The notes: a model not told the origin generated them from the letters alone. A stretch of DNA of 64,000 nt from Labilithrix sp. (GCA_019637155.1 JAHBWE010000009.1:186001-250000); one strand, 5' to 3'. Shown: positions 14,787-24,050, numbered from the stretch's first letter. Translations and numbers: made by a program.

Positions 14787-16040
14787 TTATTTCGATCGTT
14801 TTTTCGACGCGGCGGGGGCCGTCGGGGCGTCCTCGATGAAGGTCCGCGCGAGGGCGTCCAGGAGCTCGCGTCGTGCACGCTCGTAGGTCTTCGGTCCGAC
14901 GTCGCCGGTGTGACGGGCCCGCTCGAGCTCCTCGAGCTGCGCGAGGAGGCGCGCGCGCTCGCTCTTGCGATCGGCCTTCGTGGGCCGGCGGGTGCCGAGC
15001 ACGAGGCCGAAGAGCAGCCCCGCCCCCGAGAGCATCGTCGCGATGATCTTCCCGGGACCCTCCGTCGGAAGACCTCGGATGATGACGTCCACGGAGCGGA
15101 TCGCCGAGTCGGACTTGGCGGCTTGTTTCTCGGTGACGAGGGCGCGCTGGCCTTGCCCGTCGCTGCGCGATTGCGGCGGCGGGAAGCCCGGCACCTCGAG
15201 CGTCATCTCGCGCGACGCGGGCGCGATGACCTGCACGTTCGCCATGTGCGGCGCCATGCCGACGGTGAGCTTCACCTCGGCCTCGCCTGCGTACGGCAGC
15301 TGCCAGCGCCACTCGACGTCGTGGCGGCCGGGTCCGAGGGTGCCGCGCAGCTTTACGCCCTTCTTCGGCACCGCGTCGACGCCGACGTCGGTCATGCCCT
15401 GCTGCGTGGTGAACGCGGTGAACTCCTCTGGCAGCGGGATGACGAGGTCGCGCGGGACCCAGGCGTTCTTGCCGAAGTTGAAGACGCGGAGCATCTGCTG
15501 GATCTGGACGCGATCGTCCTTCACCTCGGCGTAGACGATCGACTGCGCCACGATGAGCGCCTTCTCGACGTCGTCGGTCGTCGGGTAGACGTGGAGGATC
15601 GCGCGCATGCCGCCCTTGTCCGGCATGCGGAAGGGCATCACCGCGAAGGTCGCGTCACCGGTCGCGACCGAAGGCCGGTACGCGACGCCGCTGCCGCCCT
15701 CGAGGTGCTCCGCGGTCGCGACGCCGCTCGCGTCGGTGACGAAGGAGAGGCGCTTGCGGCTCTCGCCTTTTGCGACCGAGTTGTAGACGATACCGAGTGT
15801 CACATGCGTGCCGGGGAGCGGCTTGTTCTCGGCGTCGACGACCATGATCTGGAGCTGCCCGTCCGGGAGCGACGGCGCGTCCATGGCAGCGTCTTCCGGC
15901 GGTTGGCCGGGGACACCTCCGCCGCCATGACCGCGCGGTGCGTCCTCGTGCGGATCCTCGTCCGCCATCTGCGCGCCCGCGTCGGCGGCGAACGTCAGCG
16001 CCGCGAGGACGAGCGCGGCGATCTTCTTCGGATCAAGCAT
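14787..16040 (-). CDS. exported protein with Ig-like/carboxypeptidase-regulatory domain and C-terminal membrane anchor
   Basis: 417 residues. Residues 1-24 form a signal peptide (ALVLAALTFAADAGA). A His/Gly/Pro-rich spacer follows, then a beta-rich region (LQIMVVDAENKPLPGTHVTLGI) resembling carboxypeptidase-regulatory or Ig-like folds. One membrane helix lies near residue 345 (GKIIATMLSGAGLLFGLVLG), followed by a charged coiled coil of about 50 residues (ERARLLAQLEELERARHTGD) placed in the cytoplasm. The start overlaps the stop of the zinc-ribbon gene, so it is the third gene of the ccmF-ccmH unit. A role in cytochrome c assembly is inferred from position only. Confidence 0.85.
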   Translation of the reverse strand: MLDPKKIAALVLAALTFAADAGAQMADEDPHEDAPRGHGGGGVPGQPPEDAAMDAPSLPDGQLQIMVVDAENKPLPGTHVTLGIVYNSVAKGESRKRLSFVTDASGVATAEHLEGGSGVAYRPSVATGDATFAVMPFRMPDKGGMRAILHVYPTTDDVEKALIVAQSIVYAEVKDDRVQIQQMLRVFNFGKNAWVPRDLVIPLPEEFTAFTTQQGMTDVGVDAVPKKGVKLRGTLGPGRHDVEWRWQLPYAGEAEVKLTVGMAPHMANVQVIAPASREMTLEVPGFPPPQSRSDGQGQRALVTEKQAAKSDSAIRSVDVIIRGLPTEGPGKIIATMLSGAGLLFGLVLGTRRPTKADRKSERARLLAQLEELERARHTGDVGPKTYERARRELLDALARTFIEDAPTAPAASKKRSK

Positions 16041-16665
16041 CGGTCGTCTCGACCTTCTCGAGCTTCGTCGCGCACTCCTTGCAGAACTTCGCGTCGGGCT
16101 CGTTCTTCGCGTTGCAGCTCGGGCACTCGACGCGCGCCGGCTCTTCGTCTTTCGCCTTCTTCTTCGCGACGGGAGCGGGCTCGGGAGCGGGCTCGCCGCC
16201 GACGCCCGCCTTGAGGAGGTGCTCGCGCGCGGCCTCCTCGGCGAGCGCGCGGTTCGGGGCGAGGGCCTGGTCGATCTTCGTCATCACCGCCTTGAGGTCG
16301 GAGCGGTACTGCGCGGCGATCGGCTCGTAGTCGTCCGCCTCGATCTTCCCGAGGGCGCGCTCGTTCTCGATGTCCTTCAGCGCGCGGAGGAGCATCGTCT
16401 TGCGGCTCGTGAGCGCGTCCGCGTGCGCGTGCATGTCGAGCTCCTCGAGCTCGGGCGGCAGCGGCGCGTCGCCGGAGAGGACGCGGATCGAGCTCCAGAG
16501 GATCGCGATGACGCCGAGGAGCAGCCCCGCCGCGAGGACGAGGATGCTCGTCGCCGGCCCCATCATGACGCCGACGATCCCTGCGCTCACGACCGTGACG
16601 GCGGGGAGCCCGAGCGAGACGACCTTCGCGATCTTCGCCTCGTCCAGCTGCGAGGCCTCACTCAT
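16033..16665 (-). CDS. membrane protein with C-terminal zinc ribbon
   Basis: 210 residues. Two membrane helices occupy residues 14-62 (VVSLGLPAVTVVSAGIVGVM and ILVLAAGLLLGVIAILW). A Glu/Arg/Leu-rich coiled coil (about 75-140) resembles the CcmI-like helical region found with cytochrome c maturation genes. After a Lys/Ala/Pro linker, a zinc ribbon shows CPSCNAKNEPDAKFCKEC with paired CxxC. Both start and stop overlap the neighbouring genes. The zinc ribbon would face the cytoplasm. The function is unknown; the position suggests a partner of the fused CcmF-CcmH protein. Confidence 0.85.
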   Translation of the reverse strand: MSEASQLDEAKIAKVVSLGLPAVTVVSAGIVGVMMGPATSILVLAAGLLLGVIAILWSSIRVLSGDAPLPPELEELDMHAHADALTSRKTMLLRALKDIENERALGKIEADDYEPIAAQYRSDLKAVMTKIDQALAPNRALAEEAAREHLLKAGVGGEPAPEPAPVAKKKAKDEEPARVECPSCNAKNEPDAKFCKECATKLEKVETTDA

Positions 16666-19600
16666 CGAGATCCTCGAGCTCCTGATCGATGCGGTCGTCG
16701 AGCTTGTCGCGCTTCGGCGCCTCGTCGTCCTCCGACGTCTTCGCCGCGGCGTCGCTGTTGGAGCGCCAGCGGCGGAGGACGAACGCGAGCGCGATGCCTC
16801 CGCCGAAGATGGCGAGGAGCGGCGCGACGTAGATGGCCTTCATCGCGCCCTTGTCGGGCGGGATGGCGAGCGCGGCGGTGCCGTACTCCTGCACGTACTC
16901 GTCGATGATCGACTGCGGAGACTCGCCCTTCGAGAGGCGCTGGCGGAGGCGCTCGCGGGTCTGGTCCGCGGTCGAACACGCGCACGACGAGAGGAGCTCG
17001 CGCGGGCACGTCCCGCACATGCAGCGGAGTTGCTGGAAGACCGCCTTCTCCTTCGCGTCGTCGATCTGGACGCTGCCGGCGTGCTGCGAGGCGTTCCCTT
17101 GCGCGAACGCGCTGACGGGCAGGAGCGCGAGCACGACGCCGAGCGTGATGCTCGTCGCCACCGCGCCGGCGCCGCGCGCGAACCGCCACGCGCGCGACTC
17201 CTGCGGCTGCAGCTCGGGCCACATGCAGGCCGAGCTCCCGATGATGAGGATGATGCCGCCGAACCAGATCCAGCCGACGAGCGGGTTCAGGTGGATCTGG
17301 AGCGACGCCACCTTCGTCTCGGGCGAGATGCTGCCGACGACGAGGTAGAGGTCGTCGCGGACGGAGTGCATCATCGCCACCTCCGTCGTCGGCGAGTCCG
17401 GCATCTTCTTGTAGATGTACTTCGCGGGCGAGAGCTGCCCGATGTCCTTGCCGTCCTTGTCGAGGACGCGGACGTCCGCGAAGATCATGCGCTTGTTGTT
17501 GTCGACCTCCATCCGCGGGCCGACGTACTTCACCTGCAGGTGCTCGACGGCGTAGGTCTGACCCGGCGTCATCGTCGTCTCCCGGTCGACCGTCCACGAC
17601 TTCCCGGTGAAGCCGAAGAACATGAGGACGATGCCGAGGTGGACGACGTAGCCGCCGTAGCGGCGACGCCCCGCCGGCGGGAGGCTGACGATCCAGACGA
17701 AGAGCGTCGCGATCGCGCCGAAGCACGCGGCCACGACGACGAGCCCGGTCAGGCTCGGAGTGAGGCCGGCGCCGTAGGCCACGCCGAAGGCCACGAGGAG
17801 GAGGAGGAACGCGAGCGTGGTCTTGGCGAGGAGGGGCTTCGTCTTGTCGCCAGCGCGCGCCTGCGAGCGGTAGAGGAAGAAGAACTCCTGCGCGATGACG
17901 GCGAGGTTGAAGGCCGAGAGCGCGAAGCCGAGCACCGGCGTGTACGCGTTGAACGCGCGGAGCGCTGCGCCGAGCGCGCCGCCGTAGATCGGCTCGCTCC
18001 ACGCCACCGCCGGGAAGCCGACCTTGCGGCCGAACGCGAAGTGGACCGCGATCGCGAGGAAGGCCGCGGTCGTCGGCGCGACGAAGGCCCTTCGCAGCGC
18101 CTCGGTCGAGGTCTTCTTCCACCCGAAGAGCGTGCCGACGCCCATGAGGAAGAACACGGTGAGCCCGAGCGGCTGCATCCACGCGTTGTAGTAGGGCGGC
18201 CCGACGGTGACCTTCTCGTTCCAGAGCGCCTCGCTCACCATCGGGAACGTCGTCGCCACGAGGACGAAGAGCATGATCCCGAGGAGGCCGTAGTTGTTGA
18301 GGAGGAAGGTGAACTCGCGCGAGAGGATCGACTCCATGCGCGGGCGCGACACCGCGAGCTTGAGGCCGCGCGTCATGCGACGGAACGCGAGCTCGACCGC
18401 GGCGTAGACCGCGACGCCGACGACGACCGAGAACACCGCGACGCGCACGGACGCGTTGCTCATCGCCTCGAGCTTCCCGGAGAGCACCCACGCGCCGGGG
18501 GCGAGGCCGGCGACGACGATCCATCCCGCGGAGATGGCCGCGCCGCGGAGGACGTTGGCGTGGTCCCGCGCGACCCACGCCGTGAGGGGCTTCTTCGACA
18601 CGGTGAAGGCGGCGGCCGCGACGGCGGCGGCGAGCGCCCACACGACCGCGCCCATGCCCTGCTCGGTGAGCTGCTTCTTCCAGCCGTAGCTCGCGATCAT
18701 GAGCAGGACCGCGCCGGCGCCGGCGCCGACGAGGAGCGGGAGGAAGAAGGTGACCGCGGCGCGGGAGGCGCCGAGGCGGTCCTTGTTCGCGACGGTCGGG
18801 TCGATGCCGCGGAGCTCGGGCCAGCGGTAGAGGATGAGCGTCATGCAGAACGACGCGACCATCCCGAGGAACCAGAGGAAATATTCGCCGATCGACGACT
18901 GCGCGAACGAGTGCACGCTCGCGATCGCGCCCGAGCGCGTGAGGAACGTGCCGAAGATCGTCATGAAGAACGTCAGGCAGATGAGGAAGACGTTCCAGAC
19001 CTTCAGCATGCCGCGGCGCTCCTGGATCATCACGGAGTGCGCGAACGCGGCGATGGAGAGGAGCGGCATGAACGCCGCGTTCTCGACGGGATCCCAGGCC
19101 CAGTAGCCGCCCCAGCCGAGCTCCTCGTACGCCCAGAGCATGCCGAGCGTGTTGCCGATCGCGAGGAAGAGGAGCGCGAAGATCGTGAACTTGCGGCACG
19201 CGCCGATCCACTCGGCGTCGAGGCGTCCGGTCGCGAGGGCGGCGACGCAGAACGCGAACGGGATCGAGCACCCGACGAAGCCGACGTAGAGGCTCGGCGG
19301 GTGGATGATCATGTAGAAGTTCTGGAGGAGCGGGTTCAGCCCTTCTCCGTCGGTGCGCGCCCCGGCGACGCTGGTCGAGAACGGGTTCGCGGCGAACGCC
19401 ATCAAGACGCAGAAGAAGACGACGATCGCCATCAACGTCGCGATGACGTAGGGCTGGAGATCGAGGTGCTTTCTCCCGAGCGTCTTCACGCAGACGCCGA
19501 TGTAGAGCGACAAGAGGAAGAGCCACCACAAGAGCGAGCCGTCCTGTCCGCCCCAGAGCGCGGTGAACAGGAAGATGGTCGGCATGCTGCGGTCCGAGTA

Positions 19601-19828
19601 GTGCGCGACGTACCGGAGCCGGAAGTCGTGGCTGACGAACGCGTACGCGAGGCAGAGGACGGCGACCGCGATCAGCGCCACCGTGCCGTAGGCGCCGAAG
19701 CGTGCGGCTTGCAATGTCTTGATCCGTCCGGTCGCCCCCGCCGACAGCGAAACCGCGAACGTGTAGCTGGCCACGACCATGACGGCGAGGAGCAGCGTGC
19801 TTCCGAACAGGGGGAACGTGGACCACAT
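16658..19828 (-). CDS. ccmF: CcmF-CcmH fusion, cytochrome c haem lyase
   Basis: 1056 residues. The N-terminal about 880 are CcmF: many membrane helices, the WWD haem-handling motif WGGYWAWDPVENAAF near residue 237, and flanking His residues (MIIHPPSLY and ARDH). Helices end near EVKVASLQIHLNPL...WIWFGGIILIIGS. After a second hydrophobic segment ending VSAFAQGN comes a CcmH-like domain: QLRCMCGTCPRELLSSC (about residues 930-946) and SPQSIIDEYVQEYG, then one helix and an acidic tail. CcmF and CcmH jointly ligate haem to apocytochrome c and are usually separate genes. The Cys pattern has extra Cys compared with LRCxxCxN of enterobacterial CcmH. First gene of a three-gene unit. Confidence 0.9.
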   Translation of the reverse strand: MWSTFPLFGSTLLLAVMVVASYTFAVSLSAGATGRIKTLQAARFGAYGTVALIAVAVLCLAYAFVSHDFRLRYVAHYSDRSMPTIFLFTALWGGQDGSLLWWLFLLSLYIGVCVKTLGRKHLDLQPYVIATLMAIVVFFCVLMAFAANPFSTSVAGARTDGEGLNPLLQNFYMIIHPPSLYVGFVGCSIPFAFCVAALATGRLDAEWIGACRKFTIFALLFLAIGNTLGMLWAYEELGWGGYWAWDPVENAAFMPLLSIAAFAHSVMIQERRGMLKVWNVFLICLTFFMTIFGTFLTRSGAIASVHSFAQSSIGEYFLWFLGMVASFCMTLILYRWPELRGIDPTVANKDRLGASRAAVTFFLPLLVGAGAGAVLLMIASYGWKKQLTEQGMGAVVWALAAAVAAAAFTVSKKPLTAWVARDHANVLRGAAISAGWIVVAGLAPGAWVLSGKLEAMSNASVRVAVFSVVVGVAVYAAVELAFRRMTRGLKLAVSRPRMESILSREFTFLLNNYGLLGIMLFVLVATTFPMVSEALWNEKVTVGPPYYNAWMQPLGLTVFFLMGVGTLFGWKKTSTEALRRAFVAPTTAAFLAIAVHFAFGRKVGFPAVAWSEPIYGGALGAALRAFNAYTPVLGFALSAFNLAVIAQEFFFLYRSQARAGDKTKPLLAKTTLAFLLLLVAFGVAYGAGLTPSLTGLVVVAACFGAIATLFVWIVSLPPAGRRRYGGYVVHLGIVLMFFGFTGKSWTVDRETTMTPGQTYAVEHLQVKYVGPRMEVDNNKRMIFADVRVLDKDGKDIGQLSPAKYIYKKMPDSPTTEVAMMHSVRDDLYLVVGSISPETKVASLQIHLNPLVGWIWFGGIILIIGSSACMWPELQPQESRAWRFARGAGAVATSITLGVVLALLPVSAFAQGNASQHAGSVQIDDAKEKAVFQQLRCMCGTCPRELLSSCACSTADQTRERLRQRLSKGESPQSIIDEYVQEYGTAALAIPPDKGAMKAIYVAPLLAIFGGGIALAFVLRRWRSNSDAAAKTSEDDEAPKRDKLDDRIDQELEDLDE

Positions 19829-19992
19829 GAGCCGGCCTCCAGTCTACCCGACGATCGAGCCTCGCGGTGCGGCGTGGGGCGAAGGGACGGGCGCGCGGTT
19901 TTCTTCCGGACGGTCGTGTTTTCTCGGACGCCGCGGAGATCGCGCGGCGCGGACCGAGGCGTGTCACCCCCGCGTGGGGGCTCTGGCCTGGG

Positions 19993-21075
19993 TCAACGGC
20001 AGAGCGGCTCGAGGAGCCGCAGGCCCTCCGCGAAGCGCTCGCGATCGCAGGTCGCCCACGAGAGGCGGAACGACTCGGGGGCGCCGAAGAACGCGCCGGC
20101 GCCGACGAGGACGCCGGCGGTGCGCGCGGTCTCCTCGATGCGCGCGGTGAGGTCGCCGCGGCCGGGGAGCGTGATCATGCCGAAGAGCCCGGCCGCCGGC
20201 GCGCTCCAGCGCGCGTTCGGCAGCTTCGACGCCCACGCCTCCGCGAGCTCGCGCTTTCCGGCGACGAGGCTCTTCGCGCGGCGCGAGAGCGTCCCGAGCG
20301 CGCCGAGCGCGGCGGCGCCGTACGCGGCGTGCGAGAGCGGCAGGTGCCCGACCGTCGCGATCGACGCCGCCTTCGCCGCCGCCACGACCGGCTCGGGCCC
20401 GAGCAGCCAGCCGACGCGATGCATCCCGAGGCCCCAGCACTTCGTGAGGCTCGAGATCGCGACGACGTTCGGCGCGAGCTTCCGCGCGCTCCGCCGGAAG
20501 ACGCCGTCCTCGGGCAGGTCTTCGAGCGGCGCGTAGACCTCGTCGACGACGACGTGGGCTCCCCGCGCGTCGGCGATCTTCGCGAGCTCGCGGATCTCGT
20601 CGTCGCTCACGCGCACGCCGGTGGGGTTGTGGAGGGTGGTGACGACGATCGCGCGCGTGCGCGGCGTGATCGCGGCCGCGACGCGCTCGGGGACGACGCG
20701 GAAGCCGTCCTCCGCGCGGCGCTCGAAGGTGCGCACGCGCGCGCCGAGGCCCTCCGCGGCGCGCGTGAGCGGCTCGTAGCCCGGCGTCTCGACGAGGACC
20801 TCGTCGCCGGCGTCGCCGGCGGAGAGGAGCGCGGCGTACGCGAGGAAGATCGCGTGCGACGTGCCGAGCGCGGGCACGACGTCGGCGACGGGGACGTCCA
20901 CATGACGCGCGATCGCGGCGGGGAACCGCTGGTACGCCGTCATGTCGTCGATGTTCGGCGCGTCGACGCCGAGGTCTTGGAAGCTCGCGGCGGGCACGCC
21001 GCTCGAGGCGAGGTCGTACGGCACCTTGCCGTAGAGCTTCATCGCCCAGTCGATGTAGCGGGTCGCCGCGAACAC
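19993..21075 (-). CDS. PLP-dependent aminotransferase, class I/II
   Basis: 360 residues from a GTG at 21075, four bases past the preceding lipoprotein stop. Fold-type I features: TSHAIFLAYAALLSAGDEVLVETPGYE-type cofactor loop, LHNPTGVRVSDDEI, DEVYAPLE, and the Schiff-base lysine in SSLTKCWGLGMHRVGW. Slightly shorter than typical family members (about 390) because the N-terminal arm is reduced. The substrate cannot be read from sequence. It ends the methyltransferase - SpoA protein - lipoprotein - aminotransferase operon; CCCCCGCG/TGGGGG near 19970 is a possible downstream stem. Confidence 0.88.
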   Translation of the reverse strand: MFAATRYIDWAMKLYGKVPYDLASSGVPAASFQDLGVDAPNIDDMTAYQRFPAAIARHVDVPVADVVPALGTSHAIFLAYAALLSAGDAGDEVLVETPGYEPLTRAAEGLGARVRTFERRAEDGFRVVPERVAAAITPRTRAIVVTTLHNPTGVRVSDDEIRELAKIADARGAHVVVDEVYAPLEDLPEDGVFRRSARKLAPNVVAISSLTKCWGLGMHRVGWLLGPEPVVAAAKAASIATVGHLPLSHAAYGAAALGALGTLSRRAKSLVAGKRELAEAWASKLPNARWSAPAAGLFGMITLPGRGDLTARIEETARTAGVLVGAGAFFGAPESFRLSWATCDRERFAEGLRLLEPLCR

Positions 21076-21079
21076 TTCG

Positions 21080-21610
21080 CTACTTCTTGGTGAGCGTGAT
21101 CTTCGCCTCGCGCACGATCGCGGTCGTTCCGTCGGCGAGGTTGAGCGTCCCCTCCGCCGAGGCGCCGGCGATCTTCGCCGCGATCGTCCCGGTGAGGCCG
21201 TCGTCCTTCGGGTCCTTCCGCCGCACGACGCCGCGGATCTCGCCGTCGACGACGGAGCCTTCGATGATCGCGGGGCCGGCCGCGCCTTCGATCGTGCCGG
21301 CGACCTTCTCGCCGTCGACGGTGAGCTCGATCTTCCCGTCGCCCATGTGCTTCGACGGATCGTCCTTGAACTGCTTCACGCCGGCGTAGTCCTTGTTGCC
21401 GGTCGGGATCGAGAGCGTGCCCGGCGCGAGGGTGTAGGGACCGGACCAGGTCGCCTTCGTGGACGCAGGCTCGGCCGCCCCTGCGTCGGCGGGCCCGGCG
21501 GCGGCGTCGGTCGCGACGACCGCGCCGGCGTCGACCTCCTTCGTCGCTTCCTCTTTCTTCGGGCAGCCGGCGAGCGCGACGAGCGCGGCGAGGCAGAGCA
21601 TTCGTTTCAT
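21080..21610 (-). CDS. lipoprotein with beta-rich C-terminal domain
   Basis: 176 residues. The signal peptide MKRMLCLAALVALAGC ends in a lipobox (LAGC), followed by PKKEEATKEVDAG and an Ala/Asp linker. The C-terminal 110 residues look beta-rich, with Gly-x-Val/Ile alternation (GKIELTVDGEKVAGTIEGAAG, then VVDGEIRGVV and LTGTIAAKIAG), suggesting a repeated hairpin domain. No known family is recognised. ATGA overlap with the SpoA-protein gene upstream and a 4-base gap to the aminotransferase show it is inside an operon. Confidence 0.8.
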   Translation of the reverse strand: MKRMLCLAALVALAGCPKKEEATKEVDAGAVVATDAAAGPADAGAAEPASTKATWSGPYTLAPGTLSIPTGNKDYAGVKQFKDDPSKHMGDGKIELTVDGEKVAGTIEGAAGPAIIEGSVVDGEIRGVVRRKDPKDDGLTGTIAAKIAGASAEGTLNLADGTTAIVREAKITLTKK

Positions 21611-22674
21611 CGCTTCGTCATCCCTGTGATGCGGACGCCGTACTCGCCGTCGACGACGACGAGCTCGCCGTGCGCGACCTCCACGCCACCGATGCGCAGC
21701 ACCGCGGGGTTGCCTGCCGTCTTCACGCCGGTCGCGATCACGTCACCGTCGCGCAGCGCGGCCCACTCGCGCGCGGTCATCTGCACGGAGCCGACCTCGA
21801 CGCGCACGACGACGGGGGCCTCGAGCGCGACATCGAGCGGGGCTTTGCTGTCGGTCGTCATCGGCGGATCCCACGAATGGACGGCGGGCTCCGTTGTTAT
21901 CACGAGCCTGTCGTCGCTGCCCACCCGCGCGGCGAGCCCCTGCTCCGCGCCCTCGGCGACGAGCGCGAGGCTCCACGTCTCCTCCGGGCCGGCGAGGAAC
22001 ACGTCGCCGGGCTGGAGCGCCTCGACCTCCGCGCGTGCGGCGAGGCACGAAGTCGCGACGATGGGGAGCGCGATCGGTGACGAGCCGAGGCGATCGAGGT
22101 CGGGCGCGCCGCGACGTGCGGCGAGGGGCGGGAAGGTGACGCGCGCGTCGAAGGTCGCGCCGCCTACGGTGACGTCGAGCGCGGCGGTCGCGGCGTTCGG
22201 CGCGGGCGCGTCCGTCGCGAGGCGGAGCGGCGTCCCGAGCGCGCGCGCCGCGGCGACGACGACGGCGGCGAACGCGCCGTGGAGGTCGGGCGGCGCGCCC
22301 TTGGTGGGGTTCGCGATGCCGGCGGGCGGCTGCTTCAACGCGCGCGCGACGAGCTCTCGCGCGAGCGCCCCTTCGGCCTCGACGACGAAGACGCGGCCCG
22401 GCTCGGCGGCGGGAACGAACGCCGCCGACACGGCGCCGCTCGGCGCCGCGGCCTCGGCGCTCAGCGCGACCTCGGGCTTCGCAACCGCGCGTCGCAGCGA
22501 GAGCTGGATCGGGGCGCCGGCGATCGCCTCGAGCGCGCGAGCGACAGGCTCTCCGTCGTCGAGCGCGGCGCGGAGGGCGCGGAGCTGGGCCTGGGCATCG
22601 AGCTCGGCGCGTTCGATGCGGGGCAGGGAGGCGACGTCGAACGGCGCGATCGTCTGCGGCTCAGCCGCCGTCAT
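21607..22674 (-). CDS. SctQ/FliN-type (SpoA domain) secretion protein, orphan
   Basis: 355 residues. The C-terminal about 70 form a SpoA domain (VVVRVEVGSVQMTAREWAAL, DGDVIATG, PAVLRIGGVEVAHGELVVVD, YGVRITGM). A second, weaker SpoA-like segment lies near residues 205-275 (EALQPGDVFLAG). Two SpoA domains at the C-terminus of a protein this long match SctQ/YscQ, the cytoplasmic sorting-platform component of type III secretion, rather than FliN. The N-terminal 200 residues are Ala-rich and diverged. No other secretion gene is within the window, so it is either an outlying part of a dispersed system or repurposed. Overlaps both operon neighbours. Confidence 0.75.
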   Translation of the reverse strand: MTAAEPQTIAPFDVASLPRIERAELDAQAQLRALRAALDDGEPVARALEAIAGAPIQLSLRRAVAKPEVALSAEAAAPSGAVSAAFVPAAEPGRVFVVEAEGALARELVARALKQPPAGIANPTKGAPPDLHGAFAAVVVAAARALGTPLRLATDAPAPNAATAALDVTVGGATFDARVTFPPLAARRGAPDLDRLGSSPIALPIVATSCLAARAEVEALQPGDVFLAGPEETWSLALVAEGAEQGLAARVGSDDRLVITTEPAVHSWDPPMTTDSKAPLDVALEAPVVVRVEVGSVQMTAREWAALRDGDVIATGVKTAGNPAVLRIGGVEVAHGELVVVDGEYGVRITGMTKR

Positions 22675-23359
22675 GCGAGGCCTTCTCGTGGAGCAGCGTC
22701 CAGTGGCGATCGCTCGTCATGCTCACGCGCGCGCCGGGCATGCCGGCGTCCTTCGCGAGGGCGCGGACCTCGTCGAGGGTGAGGGCGGCCTTGAGCGAGT
22801 CGCGGAACAGCATGCGCTGGTGATCGAAGCTGCCGCGTTGCCCTTCGTCGAGCGGGGGCTCGCCGCCGTAGAGGTGCACGAGGCGATCGACCTCTGCGTC
22901 GGTCGGGGGGCGGAAGAGGTCGCGCACGAAGACGAGCCCGCCCGGCGCGGTGACGCGCAGCATCTCGGCGAGGACGCTGCGCGGCTCGGGGATGTGATGG
23001 ACGATCGAGTTCGAGACGACGGCGGGGAACTCGCCGTCGTCGAACGGCAGGCCCTTCGCGTCGACCTTGATCAGCTCGATACGATCCGCGAGCCCGCTCG
23101 CGTCGACGTTGCGCTTGGCGAGGGCGAGCATGTGGACGGCGAGGTCGATCGCGACGACCTGCACGTGCGGCGTCCTCTTGCAGAGCGCGATCGGGATGAG
23201 CGCGGTGCCGGTCCCGACGTCGAGCACCTTGCCGGAGAGCTCCCGCGCCGCGAGCAGGTCGGCGCAGAACCTCTCGTTCACCGCGCCGTGGTCCATCGCG
23301 TCGTAGTCCGCCGCTTCCTCGGCGGTATCCATCACTTCGGGCTCGAGGACGCGCTCCAT
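22661..23359 (-). CDS. SAM-dependent methyltransferase
   Basis: About 232 residues from ATG at 23359. Class I Rossmann motifs: motif I VLDVGTGTALIPIAL, the acidic end of strand 2 VVAIDLAVHML, VSNSIVHHIPEP at motif IV, and a post-II region GGLVFVRDLFRP. Such UbiE-like enzymes methylate small molecules; the substrate is unknown. The open frame extends upstream into the divergent gene and lacks similarity there. First gene of the operon leading to the SpoA protein; the 40 bases separating it from the divergent TPR gene must hold both promoters. Confidence 0.88.
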   Translation of the reverse strand: MERVLEPEVMDTAEEAADYDAMDHGAVNERFCADLLAARELSGKVLDVGTGTALIPIALCKRTPHVQVVAIDLAVHMLALAKRNVDASGLADRIELIKVDAKGLPFDDGEFPAVVSNSIVHHIPEPRSVLAEMLRVTAPGGLVFVRDLFRPPTDAEVDRLVHLYGGEPPLDEGQRGSFDHQRMLFRDSLKAALTLDEVRALAKDAGMPGARVSMTSDRHWTLLHEKASHDGG

Positions 23360-23399
23360 CGAGCCACGCACGCTAGCAGATCTGGTAGCGTACCGAGCG

Positions 23400-24050
23400 A
23401 TGTCCGCCCGTTCGGTCGCGCTCGCGCTCATCCTTCCGGCCATGCTCGTCGCGCCGCTGGCCGCGTTCGGCGACGACGCGCCGCCGCCGAAGAAGAAGCT
23501 CCCGCCCGCGGCGACGGACGTGAAGTACGACCCGGAGGAGATCGTCGCGATCAGCCAGTTCATGGAGACGGCCGTGAAGGGCAACGAGCTCTTCGTCGCG
23601 AAGGACTACACCGCCGCGATCGACACGTTCAAGAAGGCGATCCAGCTCGCGCCGAAGAACGCGCTCGGCCCTTACCTCCTCGCGGAGGCCTACCTCGCGA
23701 ACGGCAACATGCCGGAGGCGGAGGCGGCGATCGCGTCGGCGGTGGAGCTCGCGCCGACGGAGCCGAAGAAGGTGGAGACGAAGGCGCGCATCTTGTTCCT
23801 GCGCGCGGACATCTACGAGCGCGAGAAGAAGTGGGCGGAGGCGAAGACGGCGTGGCAAGCCTACGTCGACGTCGCGAGCAAGGTGACCGGCGACGCCGGC
23901 GTATACCCCCAGACCGGCACGACCCGCATCGCCGCCATCCAGAAGGTCATCGACCTCGAAGCGAAGTACGCCGCCGTCCGCGAACGCATCGCCGCCGACA
24001 AGGCCGACGCCGGCAAGAGCGCCGCGAAGCCCGCACCGACGAAGAAGTAG
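23400..24050 (+). CDS. exported TPR-repeat protein
   Basis: 216 residues. A signal peptide (MSARSVALALILPAMLVAPLAAFG) is followed by a Pro/Lys-rich stretch. Residues 50-165 contain three to four TPR units: GNELFVAKDYTAAIDTFKKAIQLAP, GPYLLAEAYLANGNMPEAEA and ILFLRADIYEREKKWAEAKT. The C-terminus is Lys/Ala-rich (KADAGKSAAKPAPTKK). Soluble periplasmic TPR proteins are protein-binding scaffolds; partner unknown. Transcribed alone and divergently from the methyltransferase operon. The stop is followed after 13 bases by a hairpin of the repeat family that may serve as 3' end. Confidence 0.88.
   Translation: MSARSVALALILPAMLVAPLAAFGDDAPPPKKKLPPAATDVKYDPEEIVAISQFMETAVKGNELFVAKDYTAAIDTFKKAIQLAPKNALGPYLLAEAYLANGNMPEAEAAIASAVELAPTEPKKVETKARILFLRADIYEREKKWAEAKTAWQAYVDVASKVTGDAGVYPQTGTTRIAAIQKVIDLEAKYAAVRERIAADKADAGKSAAKPAPTKK

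Noticed and set aside
16370-20536. Plus-strand frame of about 1390 residues opposite ccmF-ccmH
   Set aside because: Low-complexity Arg/Glu/Ala shadow on the antisense of a clear membrane protein gene.
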